DNA of 60,367 nucleotides from JBKQVT01 sp963727245 (lineage in GTDB: Bacteria > Planctomycetota > Planctomycetia > Pirellulales > Thermoguttaceae): positions 1-60,367 of the forward strand of contig CAVSFO010000017.1 in NCBI GenBank assembly GCA_963727245.1. Reading direction: 5' to 3'. The position numbers and the translations under genes were made by a program. The notes under the pieces are model-generated. The model was not told where the DNA came from. It searched no databases and was given only the letters and a program-made list of their open reading frames with translations. How positions within the stretch are numbered: the first letter of the stretch is position 1; each line of letters opens with the position of its first letter. Positions 1 to 10,342 of this stretch are shown one piece after another.

Positions 1-81
1 ATAAGTCGTACACGTTTCAGCCGACCTCGAGCTTTCCACAGTGGGCGGCCGTTGCGGCGAAACCTAAGATGGGGCATCAGG

Positions 82-863
82 ATGATGGGAAATTGCTCGT
101 CGACTGAGTTGCCAAGGCCGAAACCGGACCGCTGGCGCTTCCAATACAGCCTACGATCCCTATTGCTGTTCGTGCTGCTGGCCAACGTCGGCATGGCATG
201 GTTCGGCGCCAGGTGGCGTGCCGCCACGGAACGGCGGACGCGGTCGCAGCGATTCGCGCCCTGGGCGTGCGGGTTATCTATGACTACGAGGATACTGCGG
301 CCGGTCCGCCGGGGCCGGCGTGGGCTCGACGTTTGCTAGGGGTGGACTTCTTCGCCGACGTAATTCGGATCATCCCGCAGAGGTTCATGCACGACACGCC
401 CGGCGACAGCCCCATTACGGACGCCTGTCTCAAGGACGTTGCAGAATTAACTTGTGTGGAGAGACTGGACCTTCAGGACTCAAAGGTCAGTGACGCGGGA
501 TGCGAGCGCTTGTGGGCCTGCGCGCCTCCAGATGCTCAACCTGCGCATGCGCAGGATTTCAGACGCCGGACTGGAGCACGTAGCCAAGCTTCGCGGGCTT
601 GAAGTCTTGTCGCTGATGGATACGCCTATAAGCAACGCGGGCATGAAGAACCTCGCCGCGCTGACGCGATTGCGGGACCTTGACCTGACTTTTACCAAGG
701 TTGGGGACGCCGGTCTCGAGAATCTGACCGCGTTGGTTAGGCTTCGGCACCTCTACCTTTCGGGAACCGCCGTGACCCCGGCGGGAGTAAGTAACCTCCG
801 GCGGCGCTGCCGAGATGCGAGATTACCGCTGACTACGCGCGCGGACCATGGGGGGGCCGGTAA
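82..863 (+). pseudogene. Exported leucine-rich-repeat protein, frameshifted (LRR partner 0)
   Basis: Reads as one LRR protein only if three frames are joined: frame 1 from 82, frame 3 from about 235, frame 1 from about 525 and frame 3 again from about 798 to the TAA at 861-863. The N-terminus carries RFQYSLRSLLLFVLLANVG, a membrane anchor motif common in planctomycete LRR proteins. It is followed by about seven 24-residue repeats of the type ISDAGLEHVAKLRGLEVLSL and a terminal cap AALPRCEIT that matches the cap of the LRR gene at 4564-5614 (AALPRCKI). ATG 82 or 85 is the likely start; the ribosome site is weak. The gene is complete in extent, so it is either a pseudogene or hit by indel errors. 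Its position suggests it followed a surface-protein tail lying left of the window. Confidence 0.65.
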
Positions 864-1050
864 ATGGCCGGCCGCGAAATTTTCGCCGGTACGGGAACCT
901 TGGGGGGCACGCCGGGCGGCAGTGTCGAGTTTTACGACGGCTCGACGGACCTTGGCCCGGGGTATTATACTTATGGTGGCACTACGTTGGGCTTGTACGG
1001 CCCTTTGCCGAACCAGTGGAGGAATTCGAACCAGTGGAGGAATTCCGAGG
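864..1050 (+). pseudogene. Ig-like repeat fragment of a giant surface protein
   Basis: Frame 3 encodes GSVEFYDGSTDLGPG, the same segment found in the Ig-like repeat at about 7535-7575 and in a fragment at about 6115-6155. It begins directly after the LRR stop at 863 and ends at RAYT element 1. The 3' part contains an 18-bp unit tandemly duplicated at 1009-1026 and 1027-1044. No start of its own; a remnant of the stalk of tail 1 or of another displaced tail. Confidence 0.6.
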
Positions 1051-1806
1051 AATTCCGGGGACACAATACTAATATTTGCAAGATGGGAGGGATTCGATAA
1101 GTTCCTCGCATGGTGAGATTGGCGCGGTTGGTCATTGCTGGTTTGCCCCATCACATCACCCAGCGAGGGAACCGCCGACAACAGACGTTTTTCAACGATG
1201 GCGACTACGCGGCCTATTTGGAACTGATGGCCGATTGGTGCCGTGAAGAGGGAGCGGCGATTTGGAGCTATTGCTTGATGATGCCCAATCATGTTCATTT
1301 GATTGCCGTTCCCGCAGTCGAAGTGGGCTTGCGGCGGGCGATCGGCAAGGCGCACCGGCGTTACACACGGCGGATCAACTTTCGCGAAAAATGGCGGGGT
1401 TACTTGTGGCAAGGGCGGTTCGCTTCGTTCGTCATGGACGAGCCCCATCTGCTGGCGGCCGCGCGCTATGTGGAGTTGAATCCTGTGCGGGCGGGACTTG
1501 TGGCCGACGCTGAGGACTGGCCTTGGAGCAGTGCACGGGCGCACTTGTCGGGCCGCGACAATCGTTTGGTTAAAGTCACTCCGCTTTTGGCGATGGTCGG
1601 CGATTGGAAGGCTTTCTTGAATAGCGCCGTGCGTGAGGAGGAAGTTCGGGCCTTGCAAGAGCACAGCCGCACCGGTCGGCCGTTGGGGAGCGCCACGTTT
1701 TTGGAGCGTTTGGAAAACATCGTCGGTCGTGTGCTTAGGCCACAGAAAGCTGGCCGGCCGTCGAAACTTCGCAAACTACCATAATGAGTATTGTGTCCCC
1801 GGAATT
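1051..1806 (+). mobile_element. RAYT element 1 with 20-bp terminal inverted repeats
   Basis: A 756-bp unit bounded by AATTCCGGGGACACAATACT at 1051-1070 and its exact reverse complement at 1787-1806. It carries one transposase gene. The same unit recurs at 11597-12352 (756 bp) and 17658-18410 (753 bp). No target-site duplication is evident; several GGAATTCC motifs cluster at the left edge. Confidence 0.85.
1110..1784 (+). CDS. REP-associated tyrosine transposase (RAYT, Y1/HUH family), copy 1
   Basis: A 224-residue Y1_Tnp-type protein. It starts MVRLARLVIAGLPHHITQRG, typical of RAYTs, has the HUH-like metal site HVHLI in MPNHVHLI (about residue 60) and the candidate catalytic tyrosine in ARYVELNPVRAG (about residue 128). 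RAYTs nick single-stranded REP hairpins and are linked to the spread of REP sequences. The gene is intact and differs from the copies at 11656-12330 and 17717-18388 by only a handful of residues, which argues for recent duplication. It sits between a stalk fragment and tail 1. Confidence 0.88.
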   Translation: MVRLARLVIAGLPHHITQRGNRRQQTFFNDGDYAAYLELMADWCREEGAAIWSYCLMMPNHVHLIAVPAVEVGLRRAIGKAHRRYTRRINFREKWRGYLWQGRFASFVMDEPHLLAAARYVELNPVRAGLVADAEDWPWSSARAHLSGRDNRLVKVTPLLAMVGDWKAFLNSAVREEEVRALQEHSRTGRPLGSATFLERLENIVGRVLRPQKAGRPSKLRKLP

Positions 1807-4550
1807 ATTGTGCCCGTCTCCGTCTACGCGGGGCCGGGCAGCCGCGTGACCGGCGAGGTGGCCAACTGGCCGGATGTCGCCCTGGAGGCCGACGAGCCCA
1901 CGGTCGCGGAGTCCGGCGGCCAGCCGGGCGAGTTTACCTTCTATTGCCCAAATGATGACGCGACAGGCGAAATTACGGTGTATTTCGTGGTCTCGGGCAC
2001 GTTCCCGGGGGCCGACTACTCCATTAGCGGCGCGGAGTTTGCAGGCTACGGGCCGGGTGGACTGGAATTTTCCGTCGAGTTTTCCCCCGGCAACCAGTCG
2101 GCGACGGTCGAGATCGTGCCGAATGACACCGGCGCGGCGAGCGGCAGCGAGGCGGTGACGTTGACCATGGACGGCGTGAGCGGTTACAATTTGGATAGCG
2201 ACCAAAACACCGCCACCGTGACCATTTTCAATAACGACCTTCCGACCGTGAACATTTCTGCCGGCAATGGCGCGGACGCCTTCACGGTGAGCCTCAACAC
2301 GCCCGTGGCGGAGCCGCTGCTTGTCCCTTACACAACGACCGGGGGCACCGCCACCAACGGCGTGGATTACCAGTTGATTTCCGGCAACGTCGTCATTCCC
2401 GCCGGCCAGACAAGCGCGACGGTTTCCATCGAGCCGATAGCCGACCAGGACGGCGGAAGCCACAGCGTTACGCTGACGCTCGGCTCCGGCACGGATTACA
2501 CCCTTGGCGACGACAGTTGGGCGACGCTGGACATCGAGAACAACGCCGTGGACTCCGGAAATCCCACCGGGACGGAGTTCCTTATCGGTTCCGGCGGCAC
2601 GTTCGCGGTGCCCGCGGGCGCGGCAGCCCTGTACCTCGGTTTCCACGATTCCTGGCAGTGGTTCGACAACACCGGGGACGCCAGCGTGTCGTGGACCTTT
2701 AGCACCGGCGACGGCGGCAGCGCGGATGTGTCCGCGACCGCGTGCGATTACTTCGCGTTTGCGCCAGCGGGCGGGGCGGAGGTTTCCGAGGGGGCGGGGT
2801 GGACCGATTATACCAACGACTCTCAGCCAATTTATGTGAAAGTGCCCACCGGCGCGACGAGCATCACGATCACGGCGTCCGCGTCGTGGACGTATCTGCC
2901 GGGCACGGGGCCCTTCGGCCCGACGGGCGACCCGAGCGTGGACCAGGCGACGGTCGGGGAATACTTCACTTCCGCGTTGGGCTCGGCGAATATCGTGGGG
3001 TGTATTTGCAACCTGGGCAGCCTGGTGGGCATGTGGACGCCGGACAACCAGAGGGCGACGGTGACGGTCGGCGACGCGACGGCGGTGGAAGGCGATCAGG
3101 AAGAGTTCGCGGTGACGCTCACGCCGCCGCCCGGCGCACCGTCGGGGTGGTCCTACACGGTGAACTACGCCACGCAGGACGGCTCGGGCCTGGCCGGGAC
3201 CGATTACACCGCGAAAACCGGCACGCTCGATTTCTCGGCCGGTCAGACCACGCAAACCGTGACGGTGCAGACCTACCTCGATTCCGACCCGTCGGCGAGC
3301 AACCTGACGTTCAGTCTGGTGCTGAGCGACCCGTCGCCGGCGCAGAATCCGCCCGGTTACGCCATGCTGAACATCCTCAGCGGGGGCGGCCAGGGCGTTA
3401 TCGAGGAAGTGACCGGGTCGCTGACGATCTACAATCCGGACGGCACGGCGAGCAGCGACGGCACGGCGGACGTGGGCGACTGCGTGCCGATGGTGGTCCG
3501 GCTGACGTCCCCGGCCTCGGTGGACGGGAATTTCACCGTGAGCTACGATTCGGCGTATTTCACAGTGACGACGGACGCCGCGGGCAACAACGTGGTCACT
3601 CCTGGCCAAACGACGTTCGCGGCCAGCAGCGGCGGCACGCCGCTTTACCTCTGGGGCGTCGCCTCGCCCGACAACACGGCCGACTCCCAAATCACCCTGT
3701 GCTACGCCGCGGGAAACTCGCCGCAGCCGGACCTTGCCGCCCCGAACGGCGGCTCACCGACGCCGCTCGCCAGCCCGCCGGGGCAGAAACAGGTTGGCGC
3801 CCCCCAGCCAGAGCAGGTGATGCCCGCGCCACAGTTTGAGATCAGCAAAAAATATGTCGAAACGCAATTAATTGCGACGAAAAACGGTAAGAACCAATAT
3901 GTTTTTTGGCATGGCCCCCTGTGCTCTGATCCCGCCAGTATAGCGGTACCCGTCACAGCGGCGGGGCTAAAAGCGGCCGGGTGCACGGCGGTTGCTTACT
4001 TTGAGGCTATGACGGGGTATAACGTCACAATCAGTTTTCAGCCGCCCCAGAACGGTGACAAGTACCAGGTGGTGCAGACGTTCCAACAGTACTACGGCGC
4101 CCTTGGCGCGAACGGCAAGTTTGTAGTGGATCTGTACAGGACGGGAAACTGCAGGACGATGGCACGTACGACGGGACCGTGCGGACGGATTCCCCGGGTA
4201 ACGGCGCCGCCATGGGCATAACTGCACTGCCCGGCACCAGTAACGGTGAGACCGTTTATACGCCCAAGATCGGGTACGTCGCCGCGTGGAATTGGTACAA
4301 AAAAAGGATTGCTCGGGAGAAGAACGCAATCCCGTCTGTGGTCTCCCTCGTCGACCAGCGGGAGTACCAGACAACCCTTTGGGACACTACTACTAACAAA
4401 AAACTCGGTACGGTGACGTGGTATATAAGCTCCGTCATCGGGCTTTCCAAGACCAGCGGAAACGTGTTTATTAACGCGACGATACCGCCCACGGTGTTAT
4501 GGAACGGGCAGCCGCTGAGTGAAAAGAACATCATCAGGGCAACGAATTGA
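1807..4550 (+). pseudogene. Headless C-terminal tail 1 of a giant Calx-beta surface protein
   Basis: An open frame enters from inside RAYT element 1 with no start of its own. At least three Calx-beta-like repeats follow (about 1876-2240, 2245-2545 and 3058-3360), marked by DYQLISGNVVIPAGQ- and TDYTAKTGTLDFSAGQ-like segments that match the Calx-beta DYxxxxGTLxFxxG pattern. A proline-rich linker near 3720-3830 leads to a tip of about 240 residues with no family I recognise. The frame changes from 1 to 3 near 4140 and then runs to the stop at 4548-4550. The LRR gene at 4564 follows after 13 bp. Such proteins are normally secreted adhesin-like molecules. A lost 5' end plus a frameshift suggest a displaced, non-expressed 3' cassette. 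Confidence 0.65.
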
Positions 4551-4563
4551 TGGGAGGACAGCA

Positions 4564-5614
4564 ATGCTACCCCAGGTCGCGTCTCGGCACGGCGGGGGCG
4601 GGGGTCGCCGAGCTGGAGTTATCGGCGCTGCCGCCGTTTTCTGCCTGGTGCCGGTGTTCACCTTAATTGCGGGCGAAAACGCGGCCTCCCAAGAGCCGAC
4701 GCGCGCACTGGGATCGAGTGGAAACCAACGCGGCCGCGGCGGAAGCCGCAGCGGCGTATCTGGCTGAGCGGGGAGCGTCGATCCGCACCTTGTCCGAGGG
4801 AGGGGATGCGGCTGCGGCGTCGCGCCGGACACGCTTGGCGGTGGAAATCTCTGACGTGTGTTCATCGGAATGTCCCGTCTGGACCGGCAGGGACGAGGAC
4901 CTAGCCCGGCTGGTCGACGTGCCCAACGTCGAGGCAATCACGTTTGACCGTCAGTTCGTGCACCCGTCGGCTCTCGCATTCCTTCCGAAAATGAACTCGC
5001 TGCGGGCCTTGTGTTTTACTTTCGGTTGTCCCGTAAACGACGAGGTGGTTCGGATCGTCTCGGAGTGCCGTGGGATCGACCGGCTCGTTGTTTTCGCGGG
5101 GGACATATCAAGCGACGGTGCAGCGCAGCTGGCCAAGCTCACCTCCCTCCGGGAGCTGTTCCTGGTATCGCCGCGTACCACGGACAAGGGGGTCGCGGCG
5201 CTTAGCGTCCTCGCAAACCTGGAGGAGTTGCGCCTGCCGGTCGCCAAAGTTACCGATTCCGCTGTCCCCCGTCTCGCCAAGCTTAGCAAACTTCGCGAAC
5301 TTGGCATCAACGGCAGCCCAATAACGGATAAGGGTCTTGGGTCCCTCGCCAAGCTTGGCAAACTTCGCAAACTTGACATCAGCGGCACGCGAATAACGGA
5401 CAAGGGCCTTCCGTCCCTCGCCAAGCTCCAATCGTTGGAGGTGCTGGACGTGCGCGGTACGGGCGTCACGGAGGCCGGGGTGCGCTCGCTGCAGGCTGCG
5501 TTGCCGCGATGTAAAATTGTCTACGGCACCGGCGATAAATCCGGCAGGGGCGCGAGGGCGGAGAATGGCCGGGGTGCCGGTAGAAAGAGCGAGAAAGGCG
5601 CAGAGGCCCGATAA
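4564..5614 (+). pseudogene. Exported leucine-rich-repeat protein, one frameshift (LRR partner 1)
   Basis: ATG 4564 follows GGGAGGA at about 4553-4559 at good spacing. The first part encodes a signal-like hydrophobic stretch (GVIGAAAVFCLVPVFTLIAG). The frame shifts from 1 to 2 near 4700 in a CG-rich run, after which about eight LRRs follow (for example ITDKGLPSLAKLQSLEVLDV) and a cap AALPRCKIVYG, then a charged Gly/Arg/Lys tail to TAA at 5612-5614. The gene begins 13 bp after the stop of tail 1, so the two would be translated as a pair. The shift may be a true lesion or a lost CG dinucleotide. Confidence 0.7.
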
Positions 5615-5852
5615 CGGTAAGATCGTCATGAGCGCGGAACTGACGGCCGACGGCGAGTACCACGTGGCAAGCGCCCCTTCCGAATTCCGTAACAGTTTAG
5701 CCGTCTGAAGTACCTCTGCTACAAAGGCATAGGACTTTAGGACTTACGACTTTTGCAAGCAGTGCAATCACAGCGACACTGTGATAGCAGTGCTTAAGCC
5801 TCGGTACGAAACAAGTTACATGCGGTTTCGTCAGTAGGTTACTTCAAACGTG
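5615..5852. other. Intergenic stretch with a short reading-frame remnant and a hairpin
   Basis: A 26-codon frame at about 5628-5708 (begins MSAELTADGEYH) looks like a protein fragment but I cannot name it. A small hairpin ATCACAG/CTGTGAT lies at 5767-5785. The stretch is lower in GC than its surroundings. No other gene is supported. Confidence 0.4.
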
Positions 5853-6021
5853 AATTCCGGGGACACAATACTAATATTTACAAGATGGGAGGGATTCGAT
5901 AAGTTTCTGGCATGGTGAGATTGGCGCGGTTGGTCATTCCTGGTTTGCCCCATCACATCACCCAGCGAGGGAACCGCCGACAACAGACGTTTTTCAACGA
6001 TGGCGACTACGCGGCCTATTT
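5853..6021 (+). mobile_element. Truncated RAYT element (left end only)
   Basis: Left terminal repeat at 5853-5872, the standard leader, and the first 37 or so codons of the transposase from ATG 5912 (same MVRLARLVIPGLPHH start). The copy stops abruptly after GGCCTATTTG and is joined to another RAYT end at 6026. No right end is present, so it cannot encode a working enzyme. Confidence 0.85.
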
Positions 6022-6025
6022 GAGG

Positions 6026-6062
6026 AATTCCGGGGACACAATACTGATATTTACAAGGGCGG
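6026..6062 (+). repeat. Solo RAYT/REP end
   Basis: AATTCCGGGGACACAATACT at 6026-6045 followed by GATATTTACAAG, matching the left end of the RAYT elements with one change. No transposase follows. Confidence 0.75.
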
Positions 6063-6104
6063 TAAAGGGGACAGGCGCATATACTGGGTGATATGGGAAG
6101 ATTG

Positions 6105-6249
6105 ACGGGAATTCCGACCGGCAGCGTGGAGTTTTACGACGGCTCGACGGACCTCGGCCCGGGCTACGATTGCGGCGGCGGCGTGTGGACTTTCAGCACC
6201 TCGACCTTGAAGAAAATCCGGGGGCACCCGGTCCCGTGGAACCCACTAT
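6105..6249 (+). pseudogene. Ig-like repeat fragment of a giant surface protein
   Basis: Frame encodes PTGSVEFYDGSTDLGPGYD then about 25 further residues to a TAG at about 6247. The first part is nearly identical to the Ig-like repeat at 7528-7575 and to the fragment at 897-960. It lies between two solo RAYT ends and has no start. Confidence 0.55.
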
Positions 6250-6499
6250 AGTGAGTGTCAAGCCGCGGTCGCTGCCGTCAAACGGAGCGCGGCCCGGCAG
6301 TACGCCGCACAGGCCCTGGGCGGTGAGGGCGGGCGGGGGAAAGACAGCACCAAGGATGAAGGATAAAGGATGAAGGATAAGTGAGGGCGGGCGGGTTGGG
6401 GAGGACATCGTCACACGGCGTGTGACGGATACTGGGGAAAGGCGGAGGGCGGAAGGCGGAAGGGGGAAGGAAGAACAACGGCGGCACCCCAGATATGTG
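6250..6499. repeat. Intergenic purine-rich dispersed repeat
   Basis: Contains a GTCACACGGCG-type segment (about 6409-6432) followed by a purine-rich run and AACAACGGCGGCACCCCAGA (about 6440-6498). The same two blocks occur in opposite order at about 18452-18531, as expected if both are cut from a longer tandem unit. No gene seen. Confidence 0.5.
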
Positions 6500-6530
6500 A
6501 ATTCCGGGGACACAATACTGATATCGATAA
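6500..6530 (+). repeat. Solo RAYT/REP end
   Basis: AATTCCGGGGACACAATACT at 6500-6519 followed by GATATCGATAAGATGGCAGG, a diverged version of the RAYT leader. It stands just before the open frame of tail 2. Confidence 0.7.
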
Positions 6531-6602
6531 GATGGCAGGGATTGCGGAAGTGGTGACAGCCGGCAAATCCGGGGAATCCGGGAGGTTTAGGCGACCAGAG
6601 AG

Positions 6603-9600
6603 GTGACGCGTAAATTTGGTGACATGAGCGGAATTGGCGCGACGGACATCGAAAGCGGCACGCTCCAGGCCGGGGCGGAGTACGCCCTGAGCCCGTATTC
6701 CGACGTGACGGTCGGCCAATACGGCACGCTCGACCTGAACGGTTTTGACAACGAAGTCAACACCCTCTCGGGGGACGTCGGCGCGGTGGTGGAAAACTCG
6801 GCGGCCGGCACCACGGCCACCCTCGGCGTCGGCGTCGACGACAGCCCGGGCCTGAACGACCACGACACGACGTTCTATGGCGTCTTGCAGGATGGGGCCG
6901 GCGCGGGCCAACTCGCCCTGGCCAAGCTGGGCGACGATATGCTCACCCTGACGGGCACGAACACCTACAGCGGTCAGACCACGGTCGAGGACGGAATCTT
7001 GAATGTCACGGGCAGCATTGCCAACAGCCAGGTGGAACTGGCCGGCGGCTATATCATTGGAAACGGCGCGCCGCAGAACGTGACCGTGGGCACCAACGTG
7101 ACGGTCACGTCCGACAGCTCCGACCCGGATAGTCCGCCCATCTACGGCGACACGGTGACATTCACGGCCACGGTCGGCTTCGTCAATTCGGCCTACACGG
7201 GCTACGGCACGCCGACCGGCTCGGTGGATTTTTACGACGAGACGACGGGGGCCGACCTGGGCACGAGTCCCCTTGTTGAGGGCGTTGCCACGTGGGCCGC
7301 AACGGGCCTCGACGTGGAGGACCATTATGTCCTGGCCATCTACACGCCGAGCGAGGGTTCTACGTTCCTCGCCAGCACGTCGGACCCGATCGACCAGACG
7401 GTTGCGCCGGCCACGCCGACTACTACGGTGACGGTCTACGATAATAGCAACCCGGCCTCCGGCAGCAACCCGACCTACGGCGATTCGATTACGTTGACGG
7501 CGACCGTGACTGCAGCCTACTGGCGCGCCGACCGGCAGCGTGGAGTTTTACGACGGCTCGACCGACCTCGGTCCGGGCTCTTATAATGTCTATAGCAGCA
7601 CGCCGTTGGGCTTAGGCGTCTATGAGGGCAGCCAGTGGACGTTGACGCTGGGCCCGTGGAGCCCCGCCTTGGGCAGCCACACGATCACGGCGGTTTACAG
7701 CGGCGATAACAATTTCGCCGGCGGCCAATCGAGCACAACGCTCAACAACGTCGGCCAGCAGCTTTTTATACCTGGCGTCGGCGTCAACAACTTCGGGCAA
7801 ATTTCCGGCGGCGGCGGCATCGCCATCGTGTCGGGCAGCGTGGGCAACCTCGATGGAGCCGCCTTCACCGTCACCGTCGATTGGGGTGACGGCGAAGACG
7901 GCCAGGCCGACGCGGAAAACTTTTCCTTCGCCGCCGGCGAGACCAACTTCAACGTGAGCCACTACTACCTCGCCAAGACATCCACGGGCGCGACAACCAC
8001 CCCCAGCGGATATGAGGACCTGGGGTTCACGGCAAGCGAAACCTTCGCGATCGGCCTGACCGTGACCTCGGCCGACGGCCGCACGGCGGCCACCAGCCCC
8101 GATAACGCCCCGAGCGTGACGCTTACCGACAGCGGGCCATCGGTGTACGTCGTCGAGACCAGCCGCGAGCCGTCGGAGGAGTGGATGGAGGACGGGGGCA
8201 ATTTTCGGGCGGTGGCAAACGACCCGGGGAACCCCGCCGCGAGCTTCTCGTATGAATGGGTCAGCGGCTGGCCGGAGGACCTCGTGGACCTGGGCGAATT
8301 GGACACCGCGGCGATCGACGCGGCAACGTATTCGGGCATGGTCTCGAGCGGTCAGGGTGGCGTGATCGTGACCAGCAGCGACGGGGCGGCGACGTACTGG
8401 GCCGGGGAAGGATGGTGGCGCACCCCCTCCGCGACGACCGAGCCGACGGCGACCATTGCGGAGACCGACACGAACCAGACGGTTTCGGCGGGGCAGACGG
8501 CGACCTTCGACATCAACGTCAATTGGGCCGGCAGCGATGCCTCGACGTTGACGGTTTATTACCAGACGGTGGACGGCACGAGCAACGGCACGGGCACCGT
8601 CGGGGCCGTGTCCGGGACCGATTACCAATTGGTTAGCCGGAACGGCCTGCCGCTGGACGGGATGCAGTGCCTGGTTATCGGTTGTCCCCAGAGCGGCGGG
8701 AGCGAGCAGACCGTCGCGCCGGTCACGGTTATTACCTTCGGCGGCAATTACGACGGGGCGACGAAGACGTTTTCTGTGCAGTTGCTCACTCCGGCTTCCG
8801 ACGGGCCGGGCTTCGTTGCCCAGACCGGCACCGGCGGCTCGGCGACGGCGACGATTGTGAGCCTCTCCATTCAGATAACCACGGGTTCCGCCGTGGGCCA
8901 GGTCGTCAGCGGCCTGGACAAAAACGGCAAGTCCATAACGACCACCGTCGTTGTTGGCCAGCAGGTCGGCCTGGAGCTTGTTTTGCCGGCGGGGATCAAC
9001 GCCACCGAGCAGTGGACGATTCCCGGCACCAGCGGCAACGAGCCCTATGCCATCAAGGGCTACACACAATCGGTCGCCCAAGGGAGCGTCACGACATTTA
9101 CCGCCAACGATGCGGCGCTGGCGCAGGCCAACGTGCAATATTACTGGATCGCCAGCAGCACTTTGCCGTACCCGGTGTCATGCACGGTCAGCATTCCCGG
9201 CAGTGCCCCGATCATCGTCGTGGCCTTTTTTAACGTCGTCCAGCCCGCCTCGACGTTGACGGCTGTAACGACGAGCAACACGCCCGCGGTCAACGTGGGG
9301 TCCGACGGCGAGAACCCAAACACGCTGCACTTCGGCACGTTCGGCAAGGGCACGTTCGGGATTACGTGGACCGGGTCCGTGACCGCGGATGCAACGGAGG
9401 GGGGCCAGATCGAGGTCGTACAGTTGGTCAACGCGACCGAAACGGCGCTGCCGCGGGGCCTTAACAAGGCGATCACGGCCCCCCAGGTGCTTAGCTCGTA
9501 CGGGAACTTCGTTCTCGACGACTACAACGGCGAACGCGTTGAGCAGCAACTTCGCGACGCGGCCGGAACGCTGACTTCGGGGTCGAGCGTTCTGGCCGTT

Positions 9601-10211
9601 GCCGGGAATAATACGGCGGTATCAATCGCGTCCGCCGACATGCCCAACGTGGTGCTCGGCAGTGCCTATGGCACTGAGACCGAAACGACGCAGTACGTGG
9701 CCTACCTGATGTACCAGCCGACAGGTGGCGTCTGGGTTACGCTGCAAACGTTGACTTGGGCTTGGAGCGGGACGGCGACGTATAGCGTCAGGAGCGGGTG
9801 GTCCTTGGCCAGCGCCTGTGCCCGGCCCCGTCCACGGGCCTGAACGGGGCAGCAAGCTGGACTCTGCCCCAGTGGAGCGATTATTGGACGCATCTGGGTA
9901 GGATCGGGAACGTCAGCGCGACCGAGATATCCGGGAGCGTCGTCGACGCGAGCGGCAACCCGCTTTGCGGTGTGACCGTTACGGCCACCTGGAAGGTTGG
10001 GACCCAAACGGATACGCTTTCCGCGGTCACGGACGCCAACGGCAACTACGCGATCTATGGGGTATTCAGTAACAGCTCGGACGGCTCAGTGACGCTGGCG
10101 GCGGGGGTGTTCAAATGGATGGTTTTCCCCGGCAGCGAAAAGGTCTATCCCCGTGGAAAGAACGTGTTCCAGTCTTTCAAGGCTGGCTTTGGGCCGATCC
10201 TTTCGATCTGA
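6603..10211 (+). pseudogene. Headless tail 2 of a giant surface protein (autotransporter-strand, Ig, PKD and Calx-beta-like repeats)
   Basis: Order of parts: an autotransporter-associated beta-strand repeat (TNTYSGQTTVEDGILNVTGS, about 6940-7020), two Ig-like repeats (about 7090-7400 and 7430-7740; PTGSVDFYD and PTGSVEFYD), a PKD-like domain with VDWGDG (about 7845-8130), a Calx-beta-like domain (about 8440-8870; GTDYQLV) and a tip ending in a carboxypeptidase-regulatory-like domain (SGSVVDASGNPL...TDANGNYAI, about 9925-10060). Frame changes occur near 7520 (fits loss of AC from TACACTGG) and near 9800. Stop at 10209-10211. A surface adhesin or effector-like protein in the family sense, but the start is missing: nothing before 6603 looks like a signal peptide. 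Confidence 0.65.
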
Positions 10212-10342
10212 TGATTTTCCTGCCCCCGCACGCCCGGGGGGACGTGGTGCCCTCGCGCTGGCGCGGCCTCCCGACCGGGCGTTCGGGATTGACGCGGCAC
10301 CCGGGCGGTCGTAAGATCGCCCCCGGATTAGGAGGAAATTAT

